Origin: Pegea sp. RAD2-039
Lineage: Eukaryota; Chordata; Thaliacea; Salpida; Salpidae
Assembly (NCBI GenBank): GCA_034620365.1
Contig: JAQGEQ010000179.1
Location: 930,001-994,000 of the forward strand
Direction of reading: 5' to 3'
DNA length: 64,000 nucleotides
Part shown: in pieces, positions 14,188 through 27,033 of the stretch
How the letters are laid out: every line of letters starts with the position of its first letter
Position numbering within the stretch: the first letter of the stretch is position 1
Notes under the pieces: model-generated
Database searches by the model: none
Seen by the model: only the letters and a program-made list of their open reading frames with translations
Told to the model about the DNA's origin: nothing
Made by a program: the position numbers and the translations under genes

Positions 14188-17100
14188 TTAAAAATACGAA
14201 AGAGAAGCAAAAAATGATAACAAAAATGAAGCATATAAAGATGAAGAAGAATTTTTTCTTTTTTGATTCTCATCTTGATCCTTATCTTGATTCTCATCTT
14301 GACCTTCATCCTGAACCTCATCTTGTTCTAAATCTTGATTCAAGTTTTGATCCAAATTTTTATCTTCACCTTGATCCTTATTATGATCCTCATCCCAATC
14401 CTCATCCTGAACTTCATCTTGATCCAAATCTTGATCCCCTTCATTTTTTTGAATATTTGAAAGATTAAATTGGAAGCTCTTTGATCTCTTGGATGCTCTT
14501 ATAGATGCGTAATCGAAGACATTCTGACTCTTGAAAATCATCTGAGAATTTTTAATTTGAGATCTGATCTCATTTATGGATCCTTTGTTGCAATTAAGAC
14601 TTCTGCAACAGATCATTCTACATCTCCTGAGAAGAAAATGATGAAGATTAAGAAGTGAATAAGATCAAGAAGTGAAATATTACTTCATTTCTATTCGGAA
14701 ATTATTCACCATAGTCGATTGTTCTTGTAATATTTGAGCGAAATTCGGAAAACAATTTCCATTGCAAAATTTCTCATCCATACAAGTTGCTACTTCGTTG
14801 CTTTCTGAAAAAAGCTTTGTATCAGTGACGTCATCACCATGTCAGTTATGTCAAGTTAGTTATCATTGCTCTAGTCGAGATATAATGTCATTAACATGTA
14901 GGTGACGTCATTTGAGTAGTAGCTTTCTCATAGTGAAGTATACAACACTTTAAATACTTGAATATGTCATAATCGCTTTACATACATTCATGAATTAAAT
15001 TAATTTAAAATGAATTAATTATTTACATAATTGAAGAAAGAAAATAACGATCAACATATAATTTATATGAAGCTCTCATATGCTGACGTGACCAACAAAA
15101 ATTTGAAAATTCAAACTGAGCAAATTAATCAAGCTTCTTCAATAAAGAATAACTAAAGGACATTATCTTCTAACATCACCTCAACTCTGGAATCCCACCC
15201 TGAAGTTTCTGCAGGGAACTCGAAATCTCTGAACATATGTATCTTCAACATCCCCGAGTTTATAAAGAGTGATCCAATTCTCAACAAAAAGAAGGATTTC
15301 AAAGCATCTTCCAACAACAGACCAATTATCATGAAGATCTCAAATCAATCAACTAGAAATAAACCGCTGAAACCCTGAAACTTCAGCATCAAACCAACCG
15401 TATTTATACACAACCATATCGAGCTTAAAAGCAGCAAGAGCTTCACAAGAAAATGATAAAAGAATTGCATGAAAAACGGGAGGCTGCCTAGGTGAGTAAG
15501 CGTGGTAGTAAATTTGCTGTTGTCAACGACTCGGTTGTCAAGCTTCAGCCCTTTTTCAACCCCAGCTTCTCTGGGGTTAAAACTAATATTTCTCTTATCA
15601 ATACTATAAGCCCACAAGCCTAACAAAGTTTGATAATTAACTATTGCAACATCGAATCTATGACAAATAAGATAAACCTTGTGTCCTTGACTCCATTCAA
15701 AGTGACCTATTGTTCCTAACTGAGTCTTGGCTATCTGGCAAAATCTTGAACTCAATGGTATGTCTCTGGTATGAGTTTGTGAGACACAATCGCATAGATA
15801 CTAGAGGAGGCCAGCCTACTTTATAAAAGTGACCTGATAGTTAATAATTAATAAAACTTCTTCAAGTTTTCTTGAGGTTTCCACTGGTGTTCCCCAAGGC
15901 AGTTTTTATTGGCCCTCTTCGTTTCATTATTCATATTAATGACATTACAGATAGTTCTATGTAACTAAATGATTCTGGAAACTTGATGCTTTTTGTCAAC
16001 GATGCCAAACTCTGTAGTACTAAACCACTTGCTCTTCAATCTTCTTTTGAATCCACTAATCTATGGCTTCACTCGAGACAACTCAAGCTCGCCACCGACA
16101 AATGTCTTCACTTGTCAATAAATAAAACTTCACGCTCTAACTCAACATCAACTTACTGTTATTTAGACAACACTAAAATCTCCTAATGTCAGGCCATTAA
16201 AGACCACAGAATCTTTATTTCTAAAGACTTAAAATAGACTCACCAAACAAATTTGTTCAGAATTGGTTCATTAACTTCATATCATGTTCTTAAATCCTTT
16301 AATGCAAGAAAAATTTGAACTCTTTTCACTGCATCCCATCCTAAATTAGAGTTCAACTCATCCTTGTGGAGTCCTCACCTTAAAAAAGATAATACAAAGC
16401 TTGAATCCGTCCAAAGATCATTCACCAGGAAAAAATTTTCATAGATGTGAAATACCTTTTCCTCATACGAAGACCTTCTCTATAAGCTAATAACCCTTGC
16501 AATATCAACGACTTTTTTCTGAGCTTGGATTACTAATTGAAATTATTAATGGTTTGTGCCATCTTAGCTTCATAGAATACTTTGAAGATCACAATGTCCC
16601 ATACATCCTCAGAGGTTCTTCATTCAAAACTAAACCGCTCAGCAACTTTAATAACATCCAATGGAGTAACAGCTTTTTTAATAAGGTATCTAAGGTTTGG
16701 AATTCCCTTCCCGATTCCATCACTACATCAACATCTTTTGAAATTTTGTGAAAAATCAAGATTTAAGTAGTTTCCTTAACAAGTAGTATATAAAACTGCT
16801 AACTTTCTCTCCTACTTTGTCATGTTAAATTTTTGATTCATAATTTACGTTTTACTTATACCTCTACAGACTTTCTATTTTTTCTGTATTATTCTTAAAT
16901 TGTGATACGAAAGACCTTCCAATTATCTTTTTGCTCGTAATATTTGGTTTTTGTCCGCTGTAAGAGCTGTTGAATTTGTAAATTGGGCCCATTCGTTGAA
17001 TAAATAAATAAATAAATTTCAACTAGTTATAAATCCAATTTGTAACGTGGTTATAATTTCAGCCAGTCACGTGGCTATGATTTTAACTAGTCACTTATAT

Positions 17101-17531
17101 GAGTTTTAAATAAAATTTGATTAGGAATTGACCGTAAAAATTCTAACGAAAATAGAAAAATAATCAATAAATATCAGAAAAACAACTTTTACTATCTTAG
17201 ATTAAATAAAATTGAAAATTATATTTAACAAACATTTTAAATAAGAATAAAAAACTTGAAAATAGAATGAATTAAAAAAGATGTTTAATAAACAGAATTA
17301 ATTATTTAAATATTATAAATTAGTTTCAAAATAATAATTATTAGACTAACCCGATAAGTTGCCACCAGAAACTTGAATTTTGACACAAAATGGGTTTTCA
17401 AACATCTTATCGCAAATCTCAGTGACTTTTGACCTTCTGCTTTTATTCCAAAAGGTTTTCGAACAATTTAAAGTTGACGAAAATGGAAAGAAGTTGAAAA
17501 TCAAAAAGAGAAGAAAATTCAGCAAATTCAT
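14188..17531 (-). CDS. Ly6/uPAR-like secreted protein, probably GPI-anchored, acidic spacer
   Basis: Three exons, 17531-17351, 14804-14684 and 14626-14188, join in phase (1 then 2) to about 246 residues. Exon 1 is a signal peptide (MNLLNFLLFLIFNFFPFSS) followed by LNCSKTFW. Exon 2 carries CMDEKFCNGNC. Exon 3 carries MICCRSLNCN, the CC...CN ending typical of three-finger Ly6 proteins. A long Asp/Gln/Glu repeat follows, then a short hydrophobic C-terminus (SSSSLYASFLLSFFASLSYF) that looks like a GPI-attachment signal. It is a paralogue of the gene at 18019: same cysteine layout and same intron phases, transcribed divergently. Its first intron is about 2.5 kb and contains a decayed LINE. The three-finger assignment is inferred from the pattern. 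The ligand and role are unknown. Confidence 0.72.
14262..14450 (-). repeat. Degenerate GATCAAGATGA-type coding repeat (Asp/Gln/Glu spacer)
   Basis: On the minus strand imperfect 6- and 12-bp units of the GATCAA/GATGAG kind encode runs such as DQDLDQDEVQDEDWDED. The repeat lies within the last exon of the Ly6-like gene, between the cysteine domain and the hydrophobic tail. It would act as a strongly acidic extracellular stalk. Confidence 0.7.
15060..17022 (+). mobile_element. Decayed CR1/Jockey-like LINE inside an intron
   Basis: Plus-strand pieces match a non-LTR retrotransposon. An ORF1-like start (SYADVTNKN) lies near 15075. Reverse-transcriptase motif B (STGVPQGS) is near 15890. The region after the active site (LWLHSRQLKLATDKCLHLSI) is at 16040-16120, and a C-terminal SLWSPHLKKDN segment at 16360. 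It ends in an (AATA)n tract at 16998-17020, as expected for a LINE 3' end. Many stops and frameshifts interrupt it, and much of ORF2 between ORF1 and the RT is missing. The minus-strand ORF at 15345-15755 is its antisense shadow. It lies within intron 1 of the minus-strand Ly6-like gene. Confidence 0.75.
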
Positions 17532-18018
17532 TTCGTTCCGATTGAAAGTAAGTGAATAGTTAATTGCATCGAAGAATTTGATGGTGACGTCACGTTTCTA
17601 TAACAACTACGTGACAACTTTTGGGTCAGTTTATTTTTTCAACTTTTATCATCACGATGTACTTTACCTAGCGTTGATCATGCCATATTTTGGCATGAAT
17701 TTGTTTTTGATCAATTTTTGATGTCAAAATTGTAAAGCAAAAACATTTATTTCGTGAAATGTCTATTGGCAACGACATTTAATTTTTGATGACGTCATCA
17801 GTTTTAGTTTAATTTTCAAAGATTTTCTAAAATCAAATAAATAGGAAAGTCCAAAATAAAACTTTCGATTACTTGAGATTGTTTTCTGTTTGATAATCGG
17901 TTGTGATGACAAAAACAATTCGTCATCGCGATCAGTTTGAACTTGTTCACAAAAAAACTTCTTCAAATTTTCCAAATAAAAGCAAAAAAAATTTTTAAAT
18001 AGAAATTTTAGTTTGAAA
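17532..18018. promoter_or_regulatory. Shared divergent promoter region of the Ly6-like pair
   Basis: The 487 bp between the two start codons must hold the 5' ends of both genes. It contains TGACGTCA at about 17584 and 17790, and a perfect 7-bp inverted repeat at 17679-17697. No TATA box could be assigned with confidence. Confidence 0.45.
17679..17697. repeat. Perfect inverted repeat CATGCCA-TATTT-TGGCATG
   Basis: Seven-base arms separated by five bases, within the divergent promoter region. It could be a protein-binding palindrome or a cruciform. Function not known. Confidence 0.5.
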
Positions 18019-18776
18019 ATGCATCTTGATTCGTTGATAACTGGAAGTTTTGTCGCCTTTGTAGTCACGTGCTTGTCGTCATGGAAACAAGTCGAATCAC
18101 TTAAATGTCGAGCGGGATACTTTATTCGCTCCGAGATGTTTGATGTGAATCGAAGTAATCCGGAATCAATTGAGTGCCCCGATGGAGCAGATGTCGGATG
18201 TGTTCGATTCGAAATCGTCGGGAAGTATAGCTCAGGCGATCGCCAAGTACCGTGTAAGTGAATGATGACGTCATTGATGATGCTATAAAAGTGTATTTGC
18301 AGTTAATTCGTGGATGACAGCGTGTGGAAGTCGAGAAAATTGTAGCGATATTTGTAGTGAAGAAATGGAAAGTAGAATGTCAAATATTTTGCGACAAATT
18401 GCCGATCAAAGATTAAACACGTGACTTTCCTATCGCTGCTTTCTGAAAGATTGTTCAATTATTTGTTTACAGAACTTCTACTTGTAAAACTGCCTGTTGC
18501 CTTGACAACGGGTGCAATAGCGCCACAGTTGAAGACATCAAAACTAGTGGCCGACTTGCCTTAGCTAATGATACACTTGAAGGAGACGTTGGCAATGATG
18601 ACATAGATGATGACGCCAGGTTAGATGTAGGAAACGTTCTCAGTTCAGCTGTAACCGCAATTGGAGATTTGGTTAGCGGTAGTTTACGAAGTGAATCTCC
18701 ACAAGTGTTCAAAAATTTTCCGATCTTTTTCAGCAACTTGCTTTGTCTATTCACCTACTATTTAACTTTTTGTTGA
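18019..18776 (+). CDS. Ly6/uPAR-like secreted protein, probably GPI-anchored
   Basis: Exons 18019-18253, 18303-18420 and 18473-18776 join in phase (1 then 2) to about 218 residues. A signal peptide (MHLDSLITGSFVAFVVTCLS) is followed by LKCRAGYF, ECPDGADVGC, CGSRENCSDIC and then CKTACCLDNGCN, a Ly6-like CC...D..CN finish. An acidic, low-complexity spacer leads to a hydrophobic C-terminus ending FFSNLLCLFTYYLTFC, a likely GPI signal. It is the divergent paralogue of the gene starting at 17531. The ATG at 18019 is preferred because it opens the signal peptide and lies 7 nt after an acceptor-like TTTTAG. Ligand unknown. Confidence 0.75.
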
Positions 18777-19667
18777 AAATGGAATTTTCGCCAAAGATTT
18801 TTTGAAAGATTTTTTCACGATAATTGTAAATAAAAGTTATTTGAAATAAAAATCTTACGATTTTCTAGTTTCAATTTTAGTTTGTATACATGCTGAATTT
18901 TAAAAGTTAAAATGTTTATAAACTTTTTTTACAAAAAAAAAATTTTAAATATATCTTTGTGATTTAATTACATTTATAAACATTAAATTATAAACTTTTA
19001 TTTTGAAACAAATACAAAAACAAAATAGTGAAAAAAACCGTTTTAAAAAAGGGGAACCCCATTTTTCTAGCTATGAAATTTCAATTTAAAGTTGAAATTC
19101 AAAAATTATTTTCTTTTTTTATTATTAAGAATAAATTTTTAAACTAAATATGAAGCTGTATTTAATTTGATGTAAATTAAATCAATTTAAACTTTATTAC
19201 TTTTTTGTGTTTAATTGATATTTAGTAGAAAAGTTTTTAAAGTATTTTTTTAATAAAAACATTTAGCATCTATCCAGTTAAGGAAATTTTAAGTTCAGGT
19301 AAAATTATTAAACTTAATTCTATATTCTTCGTTTATATTTCTAATTGAAACTTATCTTTCACACTTAATAAATAATTTTTTCTTTTAAATATTTTTCTAA
19401 AAATTTGATGATGTCCACTTTTTTACTTATCATGACAAAAATTTTAAAAAGTTAGAGAAATATCATCTAGTATAAGAAAAATATCAGAGATTTAGTATAT
19501 AAACAAATAATGATTAAATATTATCATTAATAGAATTAAATTCTTTGATAAGTTATCTAAATTTCTGATATTGTTTAAAATCATTAAAATATTTATTTTT
19601 CATCTGAAGCAAATTATAAACTCAAAATAATCAAACTTGTTCAATTGTTGATCTTCTGATCTTCAGG
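18777..19667. other. Intergenic, AT-rich
   Basis: About 0.9 kb upstream of TUBE1. Nothing gene-like. A short GGGGAACCCC palindrome at about 19051-19060 stands out from the AT background. An acceptor-like CTTCAG ends at 19666. Confidence 0.4.
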
Positions 19668-21032
19668 ATGACTCAATCTATTGTTATTCAAGTTGGTCAA
19701 TGTGGAAATCAGATTGGATGCAGATTTTGGGATTTGTGTCTTCGTGAGCATGCTTATCATAACCCATCTGGTGATTATGATCATTCAATCAGCAGCTTCT
19801 TCCGAAACACGGAGTCGCGACATGATCACGTAATCGATATCCCAACTTCCAGAGGAGTGAAAAAAGTGAAGAATCTGAAAGCGCGAGCGATTCTAGTTGA
19901 TATGGAAGAGGGCGTTGTAGGGGAATTACTTCAAGGGCACTTAAAAGATGTTTTTGATCCAGCTCAGCTGATAACAGACGTTTCAGGATCAGGAAACAAC
20001 TGGGCAGAGGGCAATTTGGGGTATGGGGCGCGATATCGGGATGAAATTTTAGAAAAAATTCGTGTTTCTGTTGAAGCTTGTGATTGTCTTCAAAGTTTCT
20101 TCTTGTTGCATTCAATGGGGGGAGGAACTGGTTCCGGTTTGGGGACTTATATTTTATCCCTTCTTCATGACTTTTATCCGGATGTTCATCGATTTGTTTG
20201 TTGTGTCAATCCGTCTCGTGATGATGACGTCATCACTTCACCATACAACAGTGTTTTAGCGATGAAAGAATTGACAGAGTTTGCTGATTGTGTAATGCCC
20301 ATCACTAATATGTCTCTCAGTGCGATGTGCGCTAAAATTGGTGGTGAAAGCGCGCCACATAAGGGATTTGAACAAATGAATAATATCGTAGCGAACGTGA
20401 TTTTGAATATGACGTCATCATCACGTTTTGAGGGCTCGTTAAATGTGGATTTGAACGAATTTGCTATGAATCTGGTTCCTTTTCCTCGTCTTCACTTCCT
20501 CATCTCTAGTGTCTCTCCTCTGGTTTTCTCTAAAGATTTAGGGATGCCTCCAAGACGATTGAATCATGCTTTCGATGAGCTCTTCCGTAAAGATCACCAG
20601 CTAGTTGATGTGGAGATGAAATCTGGGGTATTTCTAGCATGTGCCTTGATGGCTAGAGGTGAAGGAGTTCAAATGTCTGATATTCGAAATAATATTTCGA
20701 GATTAAAAACCAATTTGGAGTTTGTTAGATGGAATGAGGAAGGATGGAAAACAGGTTTATGTAATTACGCCCCAACTGGGGTCCCTTACTCCTTATTGGC
20801 TCTTTCAAACAACTCTAACATCCGAAAGAGTTTCTTGGAGATGAAATCTTCTTTTAATCGACTCTACAACCGAAAAGCTCACATCCACCACTACCTAAGA
20901 GTTGATGGTTTTGATCAGGACATGTTTTCTGAAAGTTTGACATCTTTAGATAGTTTAGTAAACGAGTACAAACAAGTTGAGGACTTGTCGCGCTCTAATC
21001 AGGGGTTTTCCCCTATCATGAAAGTCTTGTAA
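19668..21032 (+). CDS. TUBE1: Epsilon-tubulin
   Basis: Uninterrupted 454-codon frame that matches epsilon-tubulin along its whole length. It opens MTQSIVIQVGQCGNQIGCRF, then ARAILVDMEEGVV, the SGSGNNWAEG segment, the tubulin signature GGGTGSGLG near residue 151, DDVITSPYNS, MNNIVAN, FEGSLNVDLNE and a C-terminal RKAHIHHYL. The DDVITS and FFRN insert features separate it from alpha-, beta- and gamma-tubulin. Epsilon-tubulin acts in centriole triplet formation and basal-body maturation and is absent from several animal groups that simplified their centrioles. The gene is intronless, unlike its neighbours. The start codon lies 1 nt after an acceptor-like CTTCAG. OXNAD1 begins 60 bp downstream on the same strand. 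Confidence 0.97.
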   Translation: MTQSIVIQVGQCGNQIGCRFWDLCLREHAYHNPSGDYDHSISSFFRNTESRHDHVIDIPTSRGVKKVKNLKARAILVDMEEGVVGELLQGHLKDVFDPAQLITDVSGSGNNWAEGNLGYGARYRDEILEKIRVSVEACDCLQSFFLLHSMGGGTGSGLGTYILSLLHDFYPDVHRFVCCVNPSRDDDVITSPYNSVLAMKELTEFADCVMPITNMSLSAMCAKIGGESAPHKGFEQMNNIVANVILNMTSSSRFEGSLNVDLNEFAMNLVPFPRLHFLISSVSPLVFSKDLGMPPRRLNHAFDELFRKDHQLVDVEMKSGVFLACALMARGEGVQMSDIRNNISRLKTNLEFVRWNEEGWKTGLCNYAPTGVPYSLLALSNNSNIRKSFLEMKSSFNRLYNRKAHIHHYLRVDGFDQDMFSESLTSLDSLVNEYKQVEDLSRSNQGFSPIMKVL

Positions 21033-21091
21033 TTTATTTTTTGTTGTTTTGTAGCTTTTATTTCTGCTAGTTTTATTTGTTTAGCTGAAAA

Positions 21092-22273
21092 ATGAATTTA
21101 GGAAGAGTATCTTGCTCCGATATCTGTGGCAGGTTTTTTCAGTGAGACAAAATTGTCACTTTTTCATTTGGAAACACTAAATCTTAAATTGTTTCACAGA
21201 ACAACTACAAAACTACTTGTTAGAGGCTACAACGGAAATCCTCTGTTTCGATCCTGTTCCATCAGATCTTTATCCACAGAATCTAATAATGACTGCCAAC
21301 AAACTTTCGCGCGCGTTGTCGTTAGTGACGTCATTCAATTATCCCCTCGTGTTCGGGGAATCACCCTCAAAGCAACTTGTGATCAAATATTACAATTAAG
21401 ATTCAAAGTCAGTCTTTAAACACTCAATTGCAAACGCGAGCTGATGACGCAGGTCAATCATGCAGGCAGGTCAATGGATCGACATGAAGATTAGTGGAGT
21501 GGAACGGATCGGTGGCTTCTCGATCTGCAACGCGCCTGATGACTTCATGACGTCACAATGTCTTCAATTAGCAGTTCAACAAAATGACAACGTTGGATCA
21601 CCAGCTCATTGGTGCGCGACACAAGTGATGACGTCATCGTCGTTGTGACGTCATCATTAACACGTGATTGTAGTGTAAAGTAGGTGACGTCGTCAAAGTA
21701 CGAGTTGGCGGCGAGTTCTTTTATGACGACAATGATGACGTCACGTTACGTCATCGGCCGCTTTTACTGATCGCTGGAGGAGTTGGGATCAATCCTCTTC
21801 ATTCGATTCTTCTGCATCGAAGCTATAGCAATGATGACGTCACTGCTCCGACGCGATTACTTTTCGCTGCTAAGCGACGAGAAGATTTATTATTTGAGGT
21901 GAGATAACGTCTTTTAATAAGGATGACGTCACAATTGGTTGGTTGCTAGGAGACGATTGTGAAGATTTGTGAAGAAAATTTCAAATTTCATTCCAAATTT
22001 TATTTGACGGATGAAAAATCCTCGAAAAAATCTGAAAAAGGATCTCCAAATATGTCTTCATCTGAAGAAGGATCTTCAAATGTGTCTTACTTGTTTCGGA
22101 GATTAGAAAATACCGACATCCAAGAATCAGTCTGTGATTTGAGAAAATCTCAATCATGTGATGACGTCATTTGTTTTATTTGTGGGCCTCCGCTTTTTAT
22201 TGAGAGTTGTGAAAAAATTCTGATGAAAATGGGCATAAAAAAACACTCGATAAAATATGAAAAGTGGTGGTGA
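21092..22273 (+). CDS. OXNAD1: Oxidoreductase NAD-binding domain protein (OXNAD1)
   Basis: Exons 21092-21132, 21200-21407, 21466-21624, 21674-21898 and 21950-22273 join in phase to about 318 residues, close to the family length. The arginine-bearing N-terminus is consistent with a mitochondrial targeting peptide. The FAD-binding half shows AGQWIDMKI and GGFSICNAP, then VRVGGEFFYD. The NAD-binding half has PLLLIAGGVGINPLHSIL, FAAKRREDLLFE and FICGPPLFIESCEKIL, and the protein ends in the family's EKWW. This is the ferredoxin-reductase fold; the substrate is not known. Introns are 49-67 nt and carry TGACGTCA copies, as do the exons. The stop is 154 bp from the convergent TEKT1 stop. Confidence 0.93.
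21546..21936. repeat. TGACGTCA-rich cluster in OXNAD1
   Basis: Six TGACGTCA octamers fall in about 390 bp (near 21548, 21626, 21645, 21735, 21834 and 21923), in both exons and introns, with additional one-mismatch forms between them. Confidence 0.7.
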
Positions 22274-22427
22274 CGTCATCATAATTTTGCGCGTTTCACA
22301 TCAAAAGACATTTTCATTAAACTGGTTTATTTTCTTTGACGACATTTTGATTAAAAGCCAAAAACGTTTAAATTTCGACACCTAAATTTTCTGATTATAA
22401 AAAGTGATTCGGCCAAAATTGTCGCTT

Positions 22428-24003
<1,576 letters not shown>

Positions 24004-26465
24004 AGATTCTTGAATTTAGATTTCTATCATTTCTGTTAAAGAGTTTTAAAAGATTAGTGAAAAATTTATTTATTTATGATATAATTGAAACCTAAATAAA
24101 CCAGTAATTATTTAAAATAGTTTAAATATTAATATTTGAAAATTTTGTTTAATTTATTAAAGTTTAAGACAACATTCTTTAAAAAGTTAAATTATATTTT
24201 CAAAAGTTTTTTGTGAGATTAAATAATAAGTCAGAGAAATTACATTAAAAGAAAATTTAAAAGTAAAAATTTAGATTTAATTCCTTTTAAGTCAGAAATT
24301 TATAAAACTAAAATAGAAGATCCTTAAAATGAATAAAAAATATTTTTAGTTAAGCTAACAACTCATTTCTATTCTAAGAGAGATTTTCAACAAACATGTT
24401 ACTTTATAAATACAATAAAAGCTTTTTAATGGATTATAATTTGTTAAAAACAGTATTTTCAATGAAAGAACAACAAAATCGGAAATAAATCTTTCTTTTA
24501 TTTAGCTCAGTTTACTAATTACCTAAAGTATACATCTGACCGAATTGGTACGCTTTGTGTTGCTACGCAACTATTTTATATTTTTATTTTTACAATTTCG
24601 AGCAAAACATTTTTAAGTCTATTTTTTGATAATGATAAACTATCTAAGAAAATAAATTGCATCAAATTTTATATAAAAAAATTAAAGTTATTTAGAAGAA
24701 CATCTTTCTTGTATAGAAAATGGTGTACTTGTAGGCATTTGGTAAGAGTTCAATTAATATTATTACTGGAAACAATGCTTTAGTTTTGAAATGCAAAAAT
24801 GATTATTTAAATACTTTTTAAAATAAAAAGTTGAAAAAAATGTACCATTTATACATGAAAGTAACCAGCTTAAAATACCAAGTTAATCTTCGATTTTCCG
24901 CAGAGTAATTGTTTTTTTATGCTTTTATGCATTTTATACTGAAAAAAAACACTTTAAATTTGTTATTCAAAGTTCTTAATATAATTACAAATGAAAGTCT
25001 CAGTAAAATCTCAATCCATTACTTGAAAAATTTGATTTTCCTAATAAGAAACCATAACCTGTAAATTTCATTTTTGTGAATTATAGCAATTGCATTATAA
25101 TGTTTATGAAGTTTGTTCCAAGACATAAACATAGATTTTCATAATTTTTAAGTTTTAAGGTAATTAAATAGATTTTTTTGGAGTATAACCAAGTAATTTG
25201 AAATTTCTGAATTATACCAAAGTTTGTAGAAATATTGGCGGACATGTATTTGTAATAAAAAAAGTTCACAAAAAACTGGGTGAAAGGACTTTGTTAGTCT
25301 GGTCAATGACAACACTTCTAGGAGACACAAAACTCCAACTTTAAAGTCGGAGTTGGAGCCTCGTAACTTGCTTGTCACTGTACTCAATGTCATTCTGGTA
25401 GCTCCTGTGACACCAGCCGGTCGTAGATGAATCAGACCATCTATTCCGCTGCACACTTAATTGGTGTAGAGAGTGGAATCTTGCTGCATGGACAGCTACT
25501 GGATGTCCAAAGTTTATGTCCTGGCTTAAGGCATGAACGGCTTTGGCCGAGGCAGGCTGAAAATATCTATTGTTTTTAAGCAAGGTCGAAAGACTAAAAT
25601 GAAAAAATTAAATATTATGTCATTTTACCTTATATGTTTAATGTTAAATACAAAAACTGATTTAGACTGTTTTCAATACTTTTTTTAGACTGTAACAATA
25701 CTAAAATTTTCATATTAGTCAGCAATAAAACTGTAATAAAATTTGACTGGAAATATGAAAATAGAAATTAAGTATTTTTAAATGTCAAAAATTTAGAAAA
25801 ATTGTTTTAATTGCTTAAATTTATTAAGCTTAAAACCACTTTGATTAAATACGGAATAATATTTTTTCAATAATAGTTACAATTTCTTATTTATAGAAAT
25901 TAATAGATCAACTTTTATCTAATTTTGTTTCAATAACTGTAAAATTGTGCAGCAAAATTGTTTTGTATCGAACTGGTTATTCCCCAACAAAGTACAGATT
26001 TTCGGCAAATATTTCAAAACATAATTTTTTAATCATATTTCTTTCTTAAATTCCCTTATTTAAAAAAAATTACCCAAAAATGATTTAACAAATTAAAATA
26101 AAAATTTATTTTTTATTCATTTAAAAAAAAAATTGAAAAATATTTCTTAAAAAATTTGTTATTAAGATTTTGATGAATAAATTTAATAGGAGTTAAAATT
26201 CTATGAAAGTTAAATTGAATATACTTTTTAAACTTTACAAAATTAAAAAAGCTATTTTCATAATGTTCAAAGTTTATTATGAAAACAATTATTTAAATAT
26301 TTATGAAAATGAAAGTTTTAATATTTAAAAAAATGATTATTTTAAGTTTTTTAACAAAACTGTTATAATAGTTTCAAATTATCAATTTATTGATAATGTA
26401 TAATAAAATATTAAAAGGAATATCTTTTCTGTTTAATTACTAATTTTTGCAGGATTACTTTTGAA
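24004..26465. other. Intergenic, AT-rich, with an isolated repeat-like island
   Basis: Between TEKT1 and the release-factor gene, which point away from each other. Apart from the richer patch at 25265-25575 (listed separately), I see no exon, RNA gene or TGACGTCA motif. Confidence 0.45.
25265..25575. repeat. Unclassified GC-richer island with perfect-arm hairpin
   Basis: About 300 bp clearly richer in G+C than the flanks. It contains a near-palindrome at 25330-25353 (AACTCCAACTTT/AAAGTCGGAGTT, one mismatch). The minus strand is open for 80 codons but shows no domain. It looks like a transposon or repeat fragment; class unknown. Confidence 0.4.
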
Positions 26466-26945
26466 ATGTCAAAACTATTTTTGAATCTATTCAATAAACT
26501 TGTATCAATTACTCGTGGTTGCCACAGTAAAAATGCTGAAAAGTTTCTAAAACAGTTTAAAAAGTTTGATTCAAAAGGGCAAGTGATAGAATTAAATAAA
26601 AATGAGATTAAGAAGTTCTTTTTATCAGGAAGTACTTCAGGGGGCCAGAAAGCAAATAGGTCAAAAAGTCTAGTCCAGCTGATTCATCTGCCAACTAATA
26701 TAACTAGTGATGGTCGGGTGAGTCGGAATGTTGTGGAAAATTTACAATATGCCATGGCAGATTTAAGAATGAAAGTTGATATTAAAATAAAAGGAGACGA
26801 AAGCATCTTCAAGATTACTGAGAAGATGCAAAAGGAAAAATTTGAAAAAGAAAGAGAGATAAGAGTTTTGAAATTTGAAAAACATTTAGAAAAAGAAGAA
26901 AAATTGAAAAAGTTATTAAAAGAGGAAGATTTGCTTATATATTGA
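26466..26945 (+). CDS. MTRFR: Mitochondrial GGQ release-factor-like protein (MTRFR/C12orf65 family)
   Basis: Single-exon frame of 159 codons. After a short basic N-terminus (likely mitochondrial transit) comes the class-I release-factor catalytic domain with the GGQ motif at residues 59-61 (SGSTSGGQKANRSKSLVQL). The following SRNVVENLQYAMADLRMKVD helix region and a Lys/Glu-rich C-terminal helix are typical of the small ribosome-rescue members that lack codon-recognition domains. These release peptides from stalled mitochondrial ribosomes. The GGQ is intact, although the usual GxGPGGQ context is altered to GSTSGGQ. An acceptor-like TTTTTGCAG ends 13 nt before the ATG. DHFR follows 88 bp downstream on the same strand. 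Confidence 0.87.
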   Translation: MSKLFLNLFNKLVSITRGCHSKNAEKFLKQFKKFDSKGQVIELNKNEIKKFFLSGSTSGGQKANRSKSLVQLIHLPTNITSDGRVSRNVVENLQYAMADLRMKVDIKIKGDESIFKITEKMQKEKFEKEREIRVLKFEKHLEKEEKLKKLLKEEDLLIY

Positions 26946-27033
26946 TCTAAATATATTAATTTAGATAATTAAAATGTAAATTTTTTGTTTATATTTTTAT
27001 TCTTTGAATTATTATGGCAGGAAATAGAGAAAC

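Noticed and set aside
14160-14468. Plus-strand ORF with LDPYLDSHLD repeats
   Set aside because: Antisense to the acidic repeat of the Ly6-like gene, which is supported by splice phase and a paralogue.
15345-15755. 136-codon minus-strand ORF
   Set aside because: Antisense to a decayed LINE; no domain.
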